Position numbers and translations under genes: made by a program | Source of the DNA: Pseudomonas fluorescens | GTDB lineage: Bacteria > Pseudomonadota > Gammaproteobacteria > Pseudomonadales > Pseudomonadaceae | Length of the DNA stretch: 64,000 nt | Reading direction: 5' to 3' | Assembly (NCBI RefSeq): GCF_003732425.1 | Contig: NZ_MOBX01000002.1 | Location: 62,001-126,000 of the forward strand | Part shown: positions 45,524-57,112 of the stretch, piece after piece | How positions within the stretch are numbered: position 1 is the first letter of the stretch | Layout: the number at the start of each line of letters is the position of its first letter | Notes under the pieces: generated by a model | The model's database searches: none | The model's input: the letters and a program-made list of their open reading frames with translations, nothing else | Told to the model about the DNA's origin: nothing

Positions 45524-46825
45524 TTGTTCTTTGAGCGCCACGGTGGTGGTGAACGAGTGATCCTCGTTCACTTGGATGGACAGGACCCTGAGGCGCGCGA
45601 AGATCCGCAGGAGTTTCAGGAATTGGCTAATTCGGCCGGCGCCGAGACCGTTGCGTTTTTTAACGTGCCGCGTCATCGGCCAACCGCCAAATACCTGATT
45701 GGCAGCGGCAAGGTCGAGGAATTGCGCGACCTGGTCAAAGCTGAAGAAGCCGATCTGGTGATTTTCAATCACATCCTCACGCCCAGTCAGGAACGTAACC
45801 TCGAACGTGTTTTCGAGTGTCGCGTGATCGACCGTACCGGTCTGATTCTCGATATTTTCGCCCAGCGCGCCCGTACCCATGAAGGCAAGCTCCAGGTCGA
45901 ACTGGCCCAGCTTGACCACATGAGCACCCGCCTGGTTCGCGGCTGGACTCACCTTGAGCGTCAGGGTGGCGGCATCGGCATGCGTGGCCCGGGTGAAACC
46001 CAGCTCGAAACCGACCGCCGTTTGCTGCGGGTCCGCCTGCGCCAGATTAAGGGCCGGCTGGAGAAGGTGCGCAGCCAGCGCGAGCAATCGCGACGTGGCC
46101 GCTCCCGTGCGGATATCCCTACCGTGTCTCTGGTGGGATACACCAACGCCGGTAAGTCGACACTCTTCAACAACGTGACGAAATCCGACGTGTACGCGGC
46201 CGACCAGTTGTTCGCTACGCTGGACCCGACCCTGCGCCGTCTGGATCTGGACGACCTGGGGCCGATTGTTCTGGCGGACACAGTGGGCTTCATTCGTCAT
46301 CTGCCACACAAGCTTGTCGAGGCATTTCGGTCTACCCTCGAAGAGTCGGCCAACTCCGACCTGTTGTTGCACGTGATTGATGCGGCGGAACCGGATCGCA
46401 TGCTGCAAATCGAGCAGGTGATGGTGGTGCTGGGCGAGATTGGTGCCCAGGACTTGCCGATACTCGAGGTCTATAACAAACTCGATTTGCTTGAAGGCGT
46501 TGAGCCACAAATCCAGCGCGACGAAAACGGCAAGCCTCAGCGGGTCTGGCTTTCGGCACGTGATGGCAGTGGTCTGGAATTGCTTGAACAAGCCATCGCC
46601 GAATTACTCGGCAGTGATTTGTTCATCGGCACATTGCGCTTGCCGCAACGATTCGCCCGACTGCGTGCGCAGTTTTTCGAACTCGGTGCGGTGCAGAAAG
46701 AAGAGCACGACGAAGAAGGCATCAGTCTGCTGGCCGTTCGTTTGCCCCGTGTCGAGCTGAATCGACTGGTAAGCCGCGAAGGATTGCAGCCGATGGAATT
46801 CATCGAGCAACACACTTTGCAATAA
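45524..46825 (+). CDS. hflX: Ribosome-associated GTPase HflX
   Basis: 433-residue GTPase that binds and rescues 50S/70S ribosomes under stress. N-terminal HflX domain (about 1-195, with GGGIGMRGPGETQLETDRR) precedes the GTPase with G1 GYTNAGKSTLFN, G3 DTVGF and G4 NKLD. The start is TTG at 45524, with AGGAG 6 bases upstream; there is no alternative ATG. Part of miaA-hfq-hflX-hflK-hflC. Confidence 0.95.
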   Translation: MFFERHGGGERVILVHLDGQDPEAREDPQEFQELANSAGAETVAFFNVPRHRPTAKYLIGSGKVEELRDLVKAEEADLVIFNHILTPSQERNLERVFECRVIDRTGLILDIFAQRARTHEGKLQVELAQLDHMSTRLVRGWTHLERQGGGIGMRGPGETQLETDRRLLRVRLRQIKGRLEKVRSQREQSRRGRSRADIPTVSLVGYTNAGKSTLFNNVTKSDVYAADQLFATLDPTLRRLDLDDLGPIVLADTVGFIRHLPHKLVEAFRSTLEESANSDLLLHVIDAAEPDRMLQIEQVMVVLGEIGAQDLPILEVYNKLDLLEGVEPQIQRDENGKPQRVWLSARDGSGLELLEQAIAELLGSDLFIGTLRLPQRFARLRAQFFELGAVQKEEHDEEGISLLAVRLPRVELNRLVSREGLQPMEFIEQHTLQ

Positions 46826-46921
46826 AAGCCTGAAAAAGCGGTTGTGCCGCAACGGCAGGCATTCTGTAGCATTGGTCGGCGCGCCGTGGGTGCGTCTTTG
46901 CTTTATCAGATGGAGAGCGCT

Positions 46922-48094
46922 ATGGCTTGGAATGAGCCGGGTGGCAACTCGAATAATCAGGATCCTTGGGGTGGCAAACGCCGCAATAACGGCGACCGCA
47001 AGGGGCCACCGGATCTCGACGAGGCCTTCCGAAAGCTGCAGGAAAGCCTGAACGGGTTGTTCGGTGGTGGTAAGAAACGCGGTGGTGATGATGGCGGTGG
47101 TTCGGGCAGGAGTGGTGGCGGCTTCGGCGGTCTGCTCGGCATCGGCCTCGTCGTGCTGGCGGCTGTCTGGCTGTACAGCGCGGTCTACGTGGTCGACGAG
47201 CAGGAGCAGGCAGTGGTGCTGCGCTTCGGCAAGTACTACGAGACTGTCGGCCCCGGCCTGAACATCTACTTCCCGCCGATCGATAAAAAGTACATGGAAA
47301 ACGTTACGCGTGAGCGTGCGTACACCAAGCAGGGCCAGATGCTGACCGAAGACGAGAACATCGTCGAAGTGCCGCTGACCGTGCAGTACAAGATCAGCAA
47401 CCTGCAGGACTTCGTGCTGAACGTCGATCAGCCGGAAATCAGCCTGCAGCATGCGACCGACAGCGCCCTGCGCCACGTGGTGGGTTCTACCGCCATGGAT
47501 CAGGTGCTGACGGAAGGTCGTGAATTGATGGCCAGCGAAATCAAGGAGCGTCTGCAACGCTTCCTCGATACCTATCGCACCGGTATCACCGTCACTCAGG
47601 TCAACGTACAGAGCGCAGCGGCACCGCGTGAAGTGCAGGAAGCCTTCGATGACGTGATCCGCGCCCGTGAAGACGAGCAGCGTTCGCGCAACCAGGCTGA
47701 AACCTACGCCAACGGCGTCGTGCCGGAAGCCCGTGGTCAGGCCCAGCGCATCCTCGAAGATGCCAACGGTTACCGCGACGAAACGGTCTCGCGCGCCAAG
47801 GGTGAAGCCGATCGCTTTACCAAACTGGTCGCCGAGTATCGCAAGGCACCTGAAGTGACCCGCCAGCGTCTGTACCTGGACACCATGCAGGAAGTCTTCA
47901 GCAATACCAGCAAGGTACTCGTGACCGGTAATAAAGACGGCCAGAGCAACCTGCTTTATCTGCCGTTGGACAAAATGATTCAGAACAGTTCGGGCGGCAA
48001 TGCGCCGGTCACCGGTTCGTCCGCCGCCAGCAACACGGATGTCACGCCACACGTCACTGACGTTCCGCAGTCGCGCACAAGGGAGACCCGCTGA
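46922..48094 (+). CDS. hflK: FtsH protease modulator HflK
   Basis: 390-residue inner-membrane SPFH protein forming the HflKC cage around FtsH. A glycine-rich cytosolic N-terminus (about 1-75) precedes one membrane helix (about 77-97), then the periplasmic SPFH domain (VVDEQEQAVVLRFGKYYETV) and a long helical region. ATG at 46922 follows GGAGAG; an upstream in-frame start lacks support. The stop shares a base with the hflC ATG. Confidence 0.95.
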   Translation: MAWNEPGGNSNNQDPWGGKRRNNGDRKGPPDLDEAFRKLQESLNGLFGGGKKRGGDDGGGSGRSGGGFGGLLGIGLVVLAAVWLYSAVYVVDEQEQAVVLRFGKYYETVGPGLNIYFPPIDKKYMENVTRERAYTKQGQMLTEDENIVEVPLTVQYKISNLQDFVLNVDQPEISLQHATDSALRHVVGSTAMDQVLTEGRELMASEIKERLQRFLDTYRTGITVTQVNVQSAAAPREVQEAFDDVIRAREDEQRSRNQAETYANGVVPEARGQAQRILEDANGYRDETVSRAKGEADRFTKLVAEYRKAPEVTRQRLYLDTMQEVFSNTSKVLVTGNKDGQSNLLYLPLDKMIQNSSGGNAPVTGSSAASNTDVTPHVTDVPQSRTRETR

Positions 48095-48963
48095 TGAGCA
48101 ATAAATCGCTGATCGCCCTGATCGTTGGCGTTGTCGTGGTACTGGTGGGCTGGAACTGCTTCTACATCGTGGCTCAGACCGAGCGTGCGGTGTTGCTGCA
48201 ATTCGGTCGTGTGGTGCAGGCGGATGTTCAGCCAGGTCTGCATGTGAAAGTGCCTTACGTTAACCAGGTGCGTAAATTCGACGCACGTCTGATGACGCTG
48301 GATGCACCGACGCAGCGTTTCCTGACCCTGGAAAAGAAAGCCGTGATGGTCGATGCCTACGCCAAGTGGCGCGTGAAAGATGCCGAGCGCTTCTACACCG
48401 CAACTTCCGGCCTCAAGCAAATCGCCGACGAGCGTCTGTCCCGTCGTCTGGAATCCGGTCTGCGTGACCAGTTCGGCAAGCGCACCCTGCACGAAGTGGT
48501 GTCGGGTGAGCGTGACGCATTGATGGCTGACATCACTGCCTCGCTGAACAAGATGGCGGAGAAAGAGCTGGGGATCGAAGTCGTCGATGTCCGGGTCAAG
48601 ACCATCGACTTGCCGAAAGAAGTAAACCGCAGCGTGTTCGAACGTATGAGTACCGAGCGTGAGCGTGAAGCTCGCGAGCACCGCGCCAAGGGTAACGAGC
48701 TGGCTGAAGGCATTCGTGCCGACGCCGATCGTCAGCGCCGCGTGTTGCTGGCTGAAGCCTATCGTGAATCTGAAGAGATTCGCGGTGATGGCGACGCCCA
48801 GGCCGCTGCGATCTACTCCAAGGCCTACGGTCAGGATCAGGAGTTCTACGGTTTCTACCGTAGCCTGCGCGCCTACCGTGAAAGCTTCGCGAACAAGTCC
48901 GACGTACTGGTCCTCGACCCAAGCAGCGACTTTTTCCGTTACCTGGAAAAGTCCAAGCCTTGA
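48094..48963 (+). CDS. hflC: FtsH protease modulator HflC
   Basis: 289-residue partner of HflK. An N-terminal membrane helix (about 5-25), then the SPFH domain (AQTERAVLLQFGRVV, GLHVKVPYVNQVRKFDARL) and a helical C-terminal part (EREREAREHRAKGNELAEG). ATG directly overlaps the hflK stop. Confidence 0.95.
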   Translation: MSNKSLIALIVGVVVVLVGWNCFYIVAQTERAVLLQFGRVVQADVQPGLHVKVPYVNQVRKFDARLMTLDAPTQRFLTLEKKAVMVDAYAKWRVKDAERFYTATSGLKQIADERLSRRLESGLRDQFGKRTLHEVVSGERDALMADITASLNKMAEKELGIEVVDVRVKTIDLPKEVNRSVFERMSTEREREAREHRAKGNELAEGIRADADRQRRVLLAEAYRESEEIRGDGDAQAAAIYSKAYGQDQEFYGFYRSLRAYRESFANKSDVLVLDPSSDFFRYLEKSKP

Positions 48964-49276
48964 TACGCCGTTGACCTGAATCATTCCGCCCGGCGGCTAA
49001 AACCTCGGGCGGGGTGATCCTTTGGGAAAACGTGTGTATGATGCGGCAGCCGGGAAATTCCCGGCTTTTTTGCGTCTGCACGTTTGATTGCTGTTTTTTG
49101 TTGCAGGCATCGGGTTGAATGGCCCGAGAGTATTTCGAGGAAAGTGATGGGCGAAGCCGGTAACAGGCCTTTCGCCGCGTCGTTCATGCGCGTGCGTTTT
49201 GAACGGGTCGGTCATTTTCTGCTTCACTCAAGGCTCGCCCGCAGGCTGGCCGCCCGGATCAAAGGGGAATGGCGTA
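48964..49276 (+). other. Intergenic gap hflC-hisZ
   Basis: 313 bp containing a GC hairpin (ccgcccg.../cgggcgg, 48987-49015) and the terminator at 49049-49071. The rest probably holds the hisZ promoter and leader. No gene is seen. Confidence 0.6.
49049..49071 (+). terminator. Terminator after hflC
   Basis: gccggga/tcccggc stem with a 3-base loop and six T. Confidence 0.88.
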
Positions 49277-50464
49277 ATGGCAACGGTAGACCGCTGGCTG
49301 CTGCCAGATGGCATCGAAGAAGTACTGCCACCAGAAGCGGCGCGCATTGAAGTTGCGCGTCGTCAGGTGTTGGATCTGTTCCAGAGCTGGGGTTACGAGT
49401 TTGTCGTGACTCCCCATATCGAGTACCTGGAATCCCTGCTGACCGGCGCGGGCCAGGACCTGGATCTGCGTACCTTCAAGGTCATCGACCCGCAATCGGG
49501 CCGGCAGATGGGTTTCCGTGCCGACATCACGCCGCAAGTGGCACGCATCGATGCGCACACCCTGCGTCGCGAAGGCCCAAGCCGTCTGTGCTACGCCGGC
49601 AGCGTGCTGCATGCCCAGCCGCGTGCACTGTCGTCCTCGCGCAGCCCGATCCAGTTGGGCGCCGAGCTGTACGGCGATGCCAGCCCGAGCAGCGACGTTG
49701 AAGTGATCAGCCTGATGCTGGCCATGCTGCAACTGGCCGATGTGCCGGATGTGCATATGGACCTCGGTCATGTCGGCATCTACCGTGGTCTGGCGCGTGC
49801 CGCCGGTCTGTCCGGTGAAGTCGAGCAGCAGTTGTTCGATGCATTGCAACGCAAGGCCATCGACGAGGTCATTACCTTGACCGAAGGCTTGCCGGCCGAC
49901 CTGTCCGGCATGCTGCGGGCGCTGGTTGACCTGTGTGGCGGCCGTGAAGTGTTGAGCGCTGCCCGCGAGCGTCTGGCCAATGCGCCGGCGCCGGTGCTGG
50001 CGGCACTGGAAGATTTGCTGGCGATCGCCGAGCGCTTGTCGGCGCGTTTCCCGGAGCTGCCGTTGTACTTCGACCTGGGTGAGCTGCGCGGCTACCACTA
50101 CCACACCGGTGTGGTGTTTGCGGTGTTCGTGCCGGGCGTTGGCCAGTCCATCGCTCAAGGCGGTCGCTATGACGACATCGGTGCCGACTTCGGTCGCGCC
50201 CGTCCAGCGACAGGCTTCTCCACCGATTTGAAAACCCTGGTGACCCTGGGGCGTGCTGAGATCGAGCTACCGTCTGGCGGTATCTGGATGCCTGACAGTA
50301 CGGATGCGGCACTCTGGCAGCAGGTTTGCCAGTTGCGCAGTGAGGGTCAGCGTGTCGTTCAGGCCTTGCCTGGACAACCTTTGGCCGCCGCCCGTGATGC
50401 GGACTGCGACCGGCAATTGATTCAGCAGAACGGGCTTTGGCAAGTATCGCCACTGGCTTCTTGA
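49277..50464 (+). CDS. hisZ: ATP phosphoribosyltransferase regulatory subunit
   Basis: 395-residue histidyl-tRNA-synthetase-like protein that activates the short HisG in histidine synthesis. It has class II aaRS-like motifs ([45 protein letters not shown]) but lacks the anticodon-binding domain. ATG at 49277 follows AGGGGA; an upstream in-frame start at 49199 is less likely. purA follows after 54 bp. hisG is not in the window. Confidence 0.93.
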   Translation: MATVDRWLLPDGIEEVLPPEAARIEVARRQVLDLFQSWGYEFVVTPHIEYLESLLTGAGQDLDLRTFKVIDPQSGRQMGFRADITPQVARIDAHTLRREGPSRLCYAGSVLHAQPRALSSSRSPIQLGAELYGDASPSSDVEVISLMLAMLQLADVPDVHMDLGHVGIYRGLARAAGLSGEVEQQLFDALQRKAIDEVITLTEGLPADLSGMLRALVDLCGGREVLSAARERLANAPAPVLAALEDLLAIAERLSARFPELPLYFDLGELRGYHYHTGVVFAVFVPGVGQSIAQGGRYDDIGADFGRARPATGFSTDLKTLVTLGRAEIELPSGGIWMPDSTDAALWQQVCQLRSEGQRVVQALPGQPLAAARDADCDRQLIQQNGLWQVSPLAS

Positions 50465-51808
<1,344 letters not shown>

Positions 51809-51830
51809 TAAGTCGTTGATGTAAAAACAC

Positions 51831-51854
51831 AAAGGCCCCTTAATCGGGGCCTTT
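51831..51854. terminator. Terminator after purA
   Basis: aaaggcccc/ggggccttt, 9-bp perfect stem with a 6-base loop, then tgtcgttt. Confidence 0.88.
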
Positions 51855-51948
51855 GTCGTTTATGCCTGTTGGACGGCATGACCTTTGCTGTGAATCTGTC
51901 TACAAGAGTGCCATCAAATTAATGGCGTCAGAAGTAGAGGTATTCACA

Positions 51949-53883
51949 GTGTCGGCCGTTCTCTCACTGTTACAAAGCCGTTTGTTGCGGCCCGTGTTCG
52001 TTACCCTTGGTATCGCCCTTTTGGTGCAGGTGTTGGTGGCCGTTGCCCTGACGCGGAGCACCGTCACCGCGCTGGAAGCTGATTTGGCGGTGCGCCTGGG
52101 CGCCGACAGCCAGAAACTCTCCGGCGAGCTGGAGCAAGCCGGGCGTGAAGTCACGTCGAGCCTCGATGCTTTGTCTGCCAGTACCCGCCAGCGACTTACC
52201 GTCGGCCTGTCTTCGCGTCTGAAAGAAGAGCAGGCGCAACTGCGTGCGACGCTGGAAAAGGATCTGAAAGATTCGGCCAATGACATGGCGCAATTGCTCG
52301 CCTCGGTAGCGCCGCGAGCCATGTGGGACAGCGACGTGCCGACCCTCTCCGAGTTCGCCCGCCGCGCCCAGCGCAATCCCAATGTGTTGTTTGTGGTGTA
52401 TGACGATGCCACCGGCCAGCACCTGACCCGCTATCTCAATCGCGAAAATCCGATCAACAAGGCCCTGCTGGAAAAAGGTCAGGGCGAGCGTGCGCTGGAT
52501 AAAGTGCTGGATGCGGCGAAAAACGATCCGTCGGTTTACTACCTTGAGGCCTCGATCAATCCCAATGGCGTGGAAATCGGCAAGGTGCTGATGGGCGTTT
52601 CGACGGCCTCGGTGGAAACCGATCTGGCGGCACTGGACAAGCGCTTCTCGGCGTTGATCGCCAGCAGTGATCAACTGGTCGGCGACAGCCTGAAAGGCGC
52701 TGCCGCGGACAGTGCCAAGGCCATGCAGGCGCGCCTGCAATCGGCACAGTCAACGGCCGTCGAGATGAAAGCCAACACCGCCAATACCGTTCAGGAAGCT
52801 GCAGCAACCCTGCGTTGGCGGATCGGCATGGGCCTGGCGTTGGTCGGCTGCGGCGTGTTGCTGTTGTTGGCAGTCGTGCTCGGCCATCGCGTGGTCAATC
52901 GTCTGAAGATGCTCAACGCCGCGATGGATGACTTGGCGGCGGGCGAGGGCGACCTGACCAAGCGCGTGCAGATCAACAGCAAAGACGAAATCGGCGACAT
53001 GGCCTCGGCGGTCAATCGCTTTGTGGATAAGTTGCAGCCGATCGTGCGCGAGGCTGGCGATGTCGCCCAACGTACCGGTGTGGAAATCGGCGCCATGACC
53101 CTGCGCAATGCTGGTGCCGATGCGGCGGCGGGCATGCAGCGTGATGAAGTGGCGGAGAGCCTGCGTGCGCTGTCGCAAATGGCCGACGAGGCGCAGTCGG
53201 AAAGCCATGCGATGCAAGCGGCGTTGAAGCAGGTTGTGGATATTCGCCAGGCTACCGACGAAAACACCCGGACTTCCGCCAAGGTCGGCAGCCTGATCGA
53301 GGCGCTGGCGGGGCAAGTCGATACCGGGGCGAAAGTCATTGAGCGCCTGGCGCAGCAGAGCGAGCAGATTGAAGTGGTATTGACGGTGATTCACGGGATT
53401 GCCGAGCAGACCAACCTGCTGGCGCTTAACGCGGCTATCGAAGCGGCGCGTGCCGGTGAGACCGGGCGTGGCTTTGCCGTGGTGGCCGATGAAGTACGAG
53501 CGTTGGCGAGCAAGACACAAAGCTCCACGGGCGATATTCAGGCGCACATCGTCGCGTTGCAGCAGGGCGCCCGCGAGGCGGTCGAGGCGATCGGTCAGGC
53601 CGGGCGTCAGGCCAGCGAAGGTTTGTTGGTGTTGCGCGACAGTGCGCGGTTGCAGCAGTCAGTGCAGGCGTCGGTCGAGCAAGTGCATGCGGCGATTGGC
53701 CTGGCGACACAAGCGGCTGCACATCAGGCGCAAGGTGCGCAGGCTGTGCGTGGGCGCGTCGAGACGATTCATGCGCAAGCCGAGAAAGCAGCGCAGGCGG
53801 TGGTGGAGACCACGGCCAGTGGCAAGGTGCTGGATGGTTTGGCGGCGCAGCTGAAGGCGAGTCTGGGGCAGTTCAGGGCTTGA
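51949..53883 (+). CDS. Methyl-accepting chemotaxis protein
   Basis: 644-residue chemoreceptor. TM1 about 15-35, an alanine-rich periplasmic sensor domain of about 250 residues, TM2 about 288-312, HAMP about 313-365 ([16 protein letters not shown]), then the cytoplasmic signalling coiled coil whose tip ([19 protein letters not shown]) near residue 485 is the universal CheA/CheW contact. The ligand is unknown. GTG at 51949 is chosen because AGAGG lies about 8 bases before it; in-frame ATG at 51922 is possible. It is a single gene between purA and the iron transporter. Confidence 0.88.
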   Translation: MSAVLSLLQSRLLRPVFVTLGIALLVQVLVAVALTRSTVTALEADLAVRLGADSQKLSGELEQAGREVTSSLDALSASTRQRLTVGLSSRLKEEQAQLRATLEKDLKDSANDMAQLLASVAPRAMWDSDVPTLSEFARRAQRNPNVLFVVYDDATGQHLTRYLNRENPINKALLEKGQGERALDKVLDAAKNDPSVYYLEASINPNGVEIGKVLMGVSTASVETDLAALDKRFSALIASSDQLVGDSLKGAAADSAKAMQARLQSAQSTAVEMKANTANTVQEAAATLRWRIGMGLALVGCGVLLLLAVVLGHRVVNRLKMLNAAMDDLAAGEGDLTKRVQINSKDEIGDMASAVNRFVDKLQPIVREAGDVAQRTGVEIGAMTLRNAGADAAAGMQRDEVAESLRALSQMADEAQSESHAMQAALKQVVDIRQATDENTRTSAKVGSLIEALAGQVDTGAKVIERLAQQSEQIEVVLTVIHGIAEQTNLLALNAAIEAARAGETGRGFAVVADEVRALASKTQSSTGDIQAHIVALQQGAREAVEAIGQAGRQASEGLLVLRDSARLQQSVQASVEQVHAAIGLATQAAAHQAQGAQAVRGRVETIHAQAEKAAQAVVETTASGKVLDGLAAQLKASLGQFRA

Positions 53884-53901
53884 GGCTGTCTGGGCGGGCC
53901 T

Positions 53902-53987
53902 CTTCGCGAGCAGGCTCGCTCCCACATTAGATCGCATTCCTCTGATGGGACTCGGTCAAAATGTGGGAGCGAGCCTGCTCGCGAAAG
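53902..53987. repeat. REPIN: inverted pair of class C REPs
   Basis: cttcgcgagcaggctcgctc/gagcgagcctgctcgcgaag are exact inverted arms, continuing into cccaca/tgtggg, with 35 bases between. It lies between convergent genes. Confidence 0.88.
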
Positions 53988-53992
53988 CGGTG

Positions 53993-55558
53993 TCAGCGGC
54001 TCAGATACATCCGGGTCGTCAGCAGATAAACCGGTAGTCCGGAAACCACAATCAACAACGCCGCATAAGGCGCCGCCGCCGCAAATTCGACGTTCGCGGT
54101 ATGCGCCCAGACCTCGGTCGCCAAGGTGTTCAGCCCGGTCGGACTCAACAGTAACGTCGCCGTCAATTCCTTCATCGCATCCAGAAACACCAACGCAAAC
54201 GCTGCACCCAAAGCCGGGAAGATAATCGGTAATGTCACCCGACAGAACGCCGTGAACGAAGACGCGCCCAGCGTGCGTGCAGCCTCTTCCAGCTGTGGCG
54301 CAGCCTTGTTCAGCGCCGTGCGAATCGGTGCCTGCGCCAGTGGCAGAAACAGCAGCGCATAAGCGATCAGCAGCAGCCCTGAGGTCTGGTAGAGCGCCGG
54401 CACGTAATGCAGGGCGAAATACACCAGCGTCAGCGCAATCACCAGGCCCGGCAGTGCGTGCAGCAGATACGGCAAGCGCTCGGCCCAGATCGCCAGTCGA
54501 CCTTTGTAACGCACCACCAGCAATCCCACCGGCACGGCCAGCACCAGGCACAATGCGGCGCCGCCAAGAGACAGCGCCAAAGAAGAAAACAGCGCTTCAG
54601 TGATCGCTGCGACCGGGAACGCTGCCGACGATCCAACCGCCAGCCAATACGCCAACATCCCCAGCGGAATTCCGCTACCGACGACCGCCAGCAGCAGGCA
54701 ATACAACTGACCGACCGCTGTCCAAGGCCCCAGTCGAACCTGTTCAGCCTGACGCGCCGCGCCTTGCCCGGTGCGCACATGTCGGCCTTTGCCGCGTACG
54801 CGCAGTTCCAGCCACAACAGCACCAGACACAGCGCCAGCAAGACGGCCGACAACATTGCTGCGTTGGCGTTGCTGAATTCCAGTTCGAATTGCTGATAGA
54901 TCGCCGTGGTGAAGGTTTGCAGGCCAATGATCGACAGTGCGCCGAATTCCACTAGCATGTGCAAGGCAATCAGCAGCGAACCGGCCAATAGCGACGGCCA
55001 GAGCAGCGGCAAGGTGACGCGGAAAAACACGCCCCAGCGATTCTGCCCAAGGGTGCGGGCCGATTCTTCGAGGGAGGGGTCGAGATTGCGCAGCGTCGCC
55101 GCCACCGGCAGGAAGATCAGCGGATACTTGGACAGGCTCATCACCAGAATCGCCCCGCCAAGCCCTTCGAACTGCGCGCTCAAAGAGACCCAGGTGAAGC
55201 TGCTGACAAACGCCGGCACCGCGAACGGCAGGCACAGAACCACGCCCCACAGACGTCGCCCCGGCAAATTGCTGCGCTCCAGCAACCAGGCCAGTGACAG
55301 GCCAATCACGCCGCAGGTGATCGTCACGCCAACCATCAACGCCAGGGTGTTACGCAGCAGGCCGAATACATACGGGCGCCACAACAAATGCAGCGCTTCG
55401 GCCCACCCGGCCTGCCAGGCTTTGAGTCCGACGTAGGCCAGCGGCAACAGACTCAGCACCACCAGCAACAACACCGGCAGTACCAGCCAGATTGACGGCC
55501 GTTTGCGTTTTGGCACGTAACCCCCGCGCATGGCGGGGGCGGATAACGATGCGGCCAT
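53993..55558 (-). CDS. Iron(III) ABC transporter permease (FbpB-type, fused double domain)
   Basis: 521-residue permease with about 12 membrane helices, two repeated BPD_transp_1 domains (about 60-260 and 310-515). Each half shows the EAA loop contacting the ATPase: LEESARTLGQNRWGVFFRVTLPLLWP and LEEAARTLGASSFTAFCRVTLPIIFP in short. ATG at 55558 overlaps the stop of the binding-protein gene, so they are coupled. No ATPase gene is next to it; the ATPase may be elsewhere. Iron(III) is inferred from the partner and the Fur-like site. Confidence 0.88.
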   Translation of the reverse strand: MAASLSAPAMRGGYVPKRKRPSIWLVLPVLLLVVLSLLPLAYVGLKAWQAGWAEALHLLWRPYVFGLLRNTLALMVGVTITCGVIGLSLAWLLERSNLPGRRLWGVVLCLPFAVPAFVSSFTWVSLSAQFEGLGGAILVMSLSKYPLIFLPVAATLRNLDPSLEESARTLGQNRWGVFFRVTLPLLWPSLLAGSLLIALHMLVEFGALSIIGLQTFTTAIYQQFELEFSNANAAMLSAVLLALCLVLLWLELRVRGKGRHVRTGQGAARQAEQVRLGPWTAVGQLYCLLLAVVGSGIPLGMLAYWLAVGSSAAFPVAAITEALFSSLALSLGGAALCLVLAVPVGLLVVRYKGRLAIWAERLPYLLHALPGLVIALTLVYFALHYVPALYQTSGLLLIAYALLFLPLAQAPIRTALNKAAPQLEEAARTLGASSFTAFCRVTLPIIFPALGAAFALVFLDAMKELTATLLLSPTGLNTLATEVWAHTANVEFAAAAPYAALLIVVSGLPVYLLTTRMYLSR

Positions 55559-56568
55559 CAGTTCAAGCCAACTTCGCGTTCCAGCTCCAGCGCTTCTTCA
55601 GCATTGCCCAGATCGGCTGGCGTCACGTTCGGTGCTTCCAGTTCGCTGAACGGCTTGAGTCCGCGATCCGATTCCATGCCTTTATGCAGCGGGTATTCGG
55701 CGGTGGTCTGAGTGATCACGCGCTGACCTTCTTCGCTGGCCATGTAGGCAAGGAATTGCTGGGCTTCTTTTGGATGTTTGCTGGACTTCAGCACGGCAGC
55801 GCTGGACACGGTAATCAAGCCGCCGACGTCACCGCCGGTGAAGTAATGCAGTTTCGAGTCGAGTTTGCCTTTCTCGCGCTGCAGGGCGAACCAGTAGTAG
55901 TTGTTCACCAGCACGGTGGCGACTTCGCCGTTTTCCACGGCTTTGAGCGCAACCATGTTGTTGCTGTAGGTCTTGCCGAAAGCGCGCAGGCCGGTCAGCC
56001 ATTCTTCGGCGGCGTCGCGACCGTGCATCTTGATGATCGCCACGGCCTGTTCCTGGAACGCGCCGCTGGTCGGGACGAAGCCGACTTTGCCTTGCCACTG
56101 CGGTTCGGAGAACTCCAACACTGATTTCGGCAGGTCTTTTTCATCGATCAGCTTAGGGTTGAAGGCGACGACGCGAACCCGGGCAGTCACGCCGATCCAG
56201 GTGCCGTTAGCTGCGACGTATTTTTCCGGCAGTACGGCCAGGGTGGCGTCATCGGCCTTGGCCAGCAGGCCTTGTTCGCCTAGATTGTTCAGCGGCGGCG
56301 ATTCTTCGGTGTAGATGACATCGGCAGGGGAGCGGTCGCCTTCTTCGATGATCTGGCTGGCGAGCTGATTGCTGCTGCCTTTGCGCACGTTGACGTGAAT
56401 GCCGGTCTTGGCTTCGAAGGCTTTGGCGATCGCGTCGCCGACTTCCTTGTGCTGGCCGTTGTAGAGAGTCAGGGAAACCGCATCGGCAGCCTGGGTGAGG
56501 GGAGTGGCGAGCGCCAGGCCGAGGAGGGTGAAGGTCAAGCCTCGGCGCAGGGTATTTCGAAACGTCAT
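55558..56568 (-). CDS. Iron(III) ABC transporter substrate-binding protein (FbpA/HitA-like)
   Basis: 336-residue periplasmic binding protein with a signal peptide cut after TQAADA (about residue 28). YNGQHKEVGDAIAKAFEAKTGI begins the lobe, and VNNYYWFAL supplies the adjacent tyrosines that bind ferric iron in FbpA proteins. ATG at 56568 follows GGAACC. It heads a two-gene operon with the permease. A Fur-box-like sequence lies 38-59 bp upstream. Confidence 0.9.
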   Translation of the reverse strand: MTFRNTLRRGLTFTLLGLALATPLTQAADAVSLTLYNGQHKEVGDAIAKAFEAKTGIHVNVRKGSSNQLASQIIEEGDRSPADVIYTEESPPLNNLGEQGLLAKADDATLAVLPEKYVAANGTWIGVTARVRVVAFNPKLIDEKDLPKSVLEFSEPQWQGKVGFVPTSGAFQEQAVAIIKMHGRDAAEEWLTGLRAFGKTYSNNMVALKAVENGEVATVLVNNYYWFALQREKGKLDSKLHYFTGGDVGGLITVSSAAVLKSSKHPKEAQQFLAYMASEEGQRVITQTTAEYPLHKGMESDRGLKPFSELEAPNVTPADLGNAEEALELEREVGLN

Positions 56569-56605
56569 TCGCAGGGTTCCTCACTGTCGCATTGCAAAAA
56601 CTTGC

Positions 56606-56627
56606 AACAATGATAAACGATATTGTT
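56606..56627 (-). promoter_or_regulatory. Fur-box-like operator of the iron transporter operon
   Basis: aacaatgataaacgatatt matches 13 of 19 positions of the Fur consensus gataatgataatcattatc, and the arms aacaat/attgtt are palindromic. Iron-repressed expression of the binding protein and permease is inferred. Confidence 0.65.
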
Positions 56628-56660
56628 TCTCAAGTGCGCCTTGCGAGAGGGTGTGCGTTC

Positions 56661-56750
56661 CTGTAGGAGCTGCCGGAGGCTGCGATCTTTTGATCTTGTT
56701 TGTTTCAGATCAAAAGCTCGCAGCCTCGGTTCACTCCTCAGCTCCTACAG
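56661..56750. repeat. REPIN: inverted pair of class B REPs
   Basis: ctgtaggagctgccggaggc and its imperfect reverse complement ending agctcctacag, with gatcttttgatc/gatcaaaagctc inside. Same class as 14945-15024. Confidence 0.82.
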
Positions 56751-56790
56751 ATGAGGGGCGATAAACTATTTCTGGAAGGCAGAAACGCAA

Positions 56791-56810
56791 AAACCCGCTT
56801 TCGCGGGTTT
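56791..56810 (-). terminator. Terminator of the downstream tRNA-Leu copy
   Basis: aaacccgc/gcgggttt with loop tttc; A-rich on the plus-strand left side, so it ends minus-strand transcripts from the tRNA at 56846-56932. Confidence 0.85.
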
Positions 56811-56845
56811 CTGTGAAATCCAAGGCCGTAACCTTGAATTTGAAT

Positions 56846-56932
56846 TGGTGCCCAGAAGAAGACTCGAACTTCCACGACCGTAAGGTCACCAGCACCTGAA
56901 GCTGGCGTGTCTACCAATTTCACCATCTGGGC
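56846..56932 (-). tRNA. tRNA-Leu (CAG), copy 1
   Basis: 87 nt including an encoded CCA. Acceptor arm GCCCAGA pairs with TCTGGGC; anticodon stem-loop CCAGC-TTCAGGT-GCTGG gives anticodon CAG; a long variable arm (class II) and GTTCGAGTC T-loop are present. Identical to the copy at 57113-57199. Confidence 0.95.
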
Positions 56933-56967
56933 AATCATCGCGAGCGTTGCCGCTGTTGATGTGGCGC

Positions 56968-56996
56968 ACTATACGGAGCGCGTTTTGATCTGTAAA
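56968..56996 (-). promoter_or_regulatory. Sigma-70 promoter of tRNA-Leu copy 1
   Basis: On the minus strand TTTACA, 17 bases, TATAGT, 36 bp before the tRNA 5' end. The same arrangement precedes copy 2. Confidence 0.75.
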
Positions 56997-57051
56997 CCCC
57001 TGATTTAATTTTAATAAATCAGTTTTAAGAAAACCCGGGCTTAGAATGCAA

Positions 57052-57073
57052 AAAACCCGCTTTCGCGGGTTTT
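57052..57073 (-). terminator. Terminator of tRNA-Leu copy 2
   Basis: aaaacccgc/gcgggtttt with loop tttc, duplicated from the first copy's terminator. Confidence 0.88.
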
Positions 57074-57112
57074 GTGTGAGTGCTGAAACTGATCTAGTCT
57101 CAAACTCGAAAT

